A stretch of 5,631 nt of DNA from Lentisphaerota bacterium (GTDB lineage: Bacteria; Verrucomicrobiota; Kiritimatiellia; RFP12; UBA1067): NCBI GenBank assembly GCA_015061765.1, contig SUVZ01000278.1:1-5631 (forward strand). The letters are read 5' to 3'. Numbering within the stretch: position 1 is the first letter of the stretch; each line of letters opens with the position of its first letter. A model generated the notes under the pieces. That model did no database searches. It saw nothing but the letters and a program-made list of their open reading frames with translations, and was not told where the DNA came from. The translations under genes were made by a program, and so were the position numbers. Positions 5,613 to 5,631 of the stretch are shown here, one piece after another.

Positions 5613-5631
5613 TTCAACAAAAACCCAAAAA

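Larger units (their letters stand above)
5305..5631. other. Gene-free 3' region
   Basis: No convincing protein gene is present. The part 5305-5430 is the 3' untranslated stretch after the serine hydrolase; it stays open in the hydrolase frame for 42 codons to a TAG at 5431 and includes irregular copies of GGATG(T) at 5355, 5364 and 5383. The part 5463-5577 holds three terminators, 5587-5612 another stem-loop, and the last 19 bases are A-rich with no visible feature. Confidence 0.7.

Noticed and set aside
1..5631. CRISPR array, tRNA, rRNA or insertion sequence
   Set aside because: No regularly spaced repeats, cloverleaf, rRNA-like sequence, transposase or terminal inverted repeats were seen on either strand.

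Overview
The window holds three genes, all on the + strand and read left to right, followed by a gene-free tail of about 330 bases carrying a cluster of intrinsic terminators. (1) Left edge to 2195: the 3' part of a large gene for a CBM9-like plus GH123/DUF4091-type glycoside hydrolase; its 5' end lies outside the window. (2) 2249-4099: a complete gene for a divergent clan GH-D (GH36/melibiase-like) alpha-galactosidase-type hydrolase with a weak export signal. (3) 4207-5304: a complete gene for a serine hydrolase of the class C beta-lactamase/esterase fold, with a Tat-type lipoprotein signal. (4) 5305-5631: no convincing protein gene, but three consecutive rho-independent terminators, a fourth stem-loop, and a 7-codon reading frame that runs into the first terminator.

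The organism looks like a saccharolytic bacterium with many exported glycan-degrading enzymes and moderate GC. DUF4091/GH123 proteins with CBM9-like modules, loosely spaced GH genes and Tat lipoprotein hydrolases would fit the PVC group (Lentisphaerota, Kiritimatiellota, Verrucomicrobiota), probably from a gut or similar habitat. That placement is inference from protein types only; Bacteroidota or Planctomycetota cannot be excluded. No SusC/SusD genes, transporter or regulator is visible here.

The two glycosidases suggest a shared substrate. Characterised GH123 enzymes remove beta-linked GalNAc, and GH36 enzymes remove alpha-linked Gal or GalNAc. Acting in turn they could trim a GalNAc-beta-Gal-alpha-Gal chain such as the globo-series glycan head group, with the serine hydrolase possibly removing ester groups. 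This is a hypothesis, not something the sequence proves.

Genes 1 and 2 are 53 bases apart and probably co-transcribed; a 12-codon frame overlaps the gene 2 start as ATGA. Genes 2 and 3 are 107 bases apart; a reasonable sigma70-type promoter sits over the end of gene 2, and two inverted repeats lie in the leader of gene 3, so gene 3 may be partly controlled on its own. Transcription of the whole set should end at the terminator cluster from 5463. No tRNA, rRNA, CRISPR array, insertion sequence or attachment site was seen.
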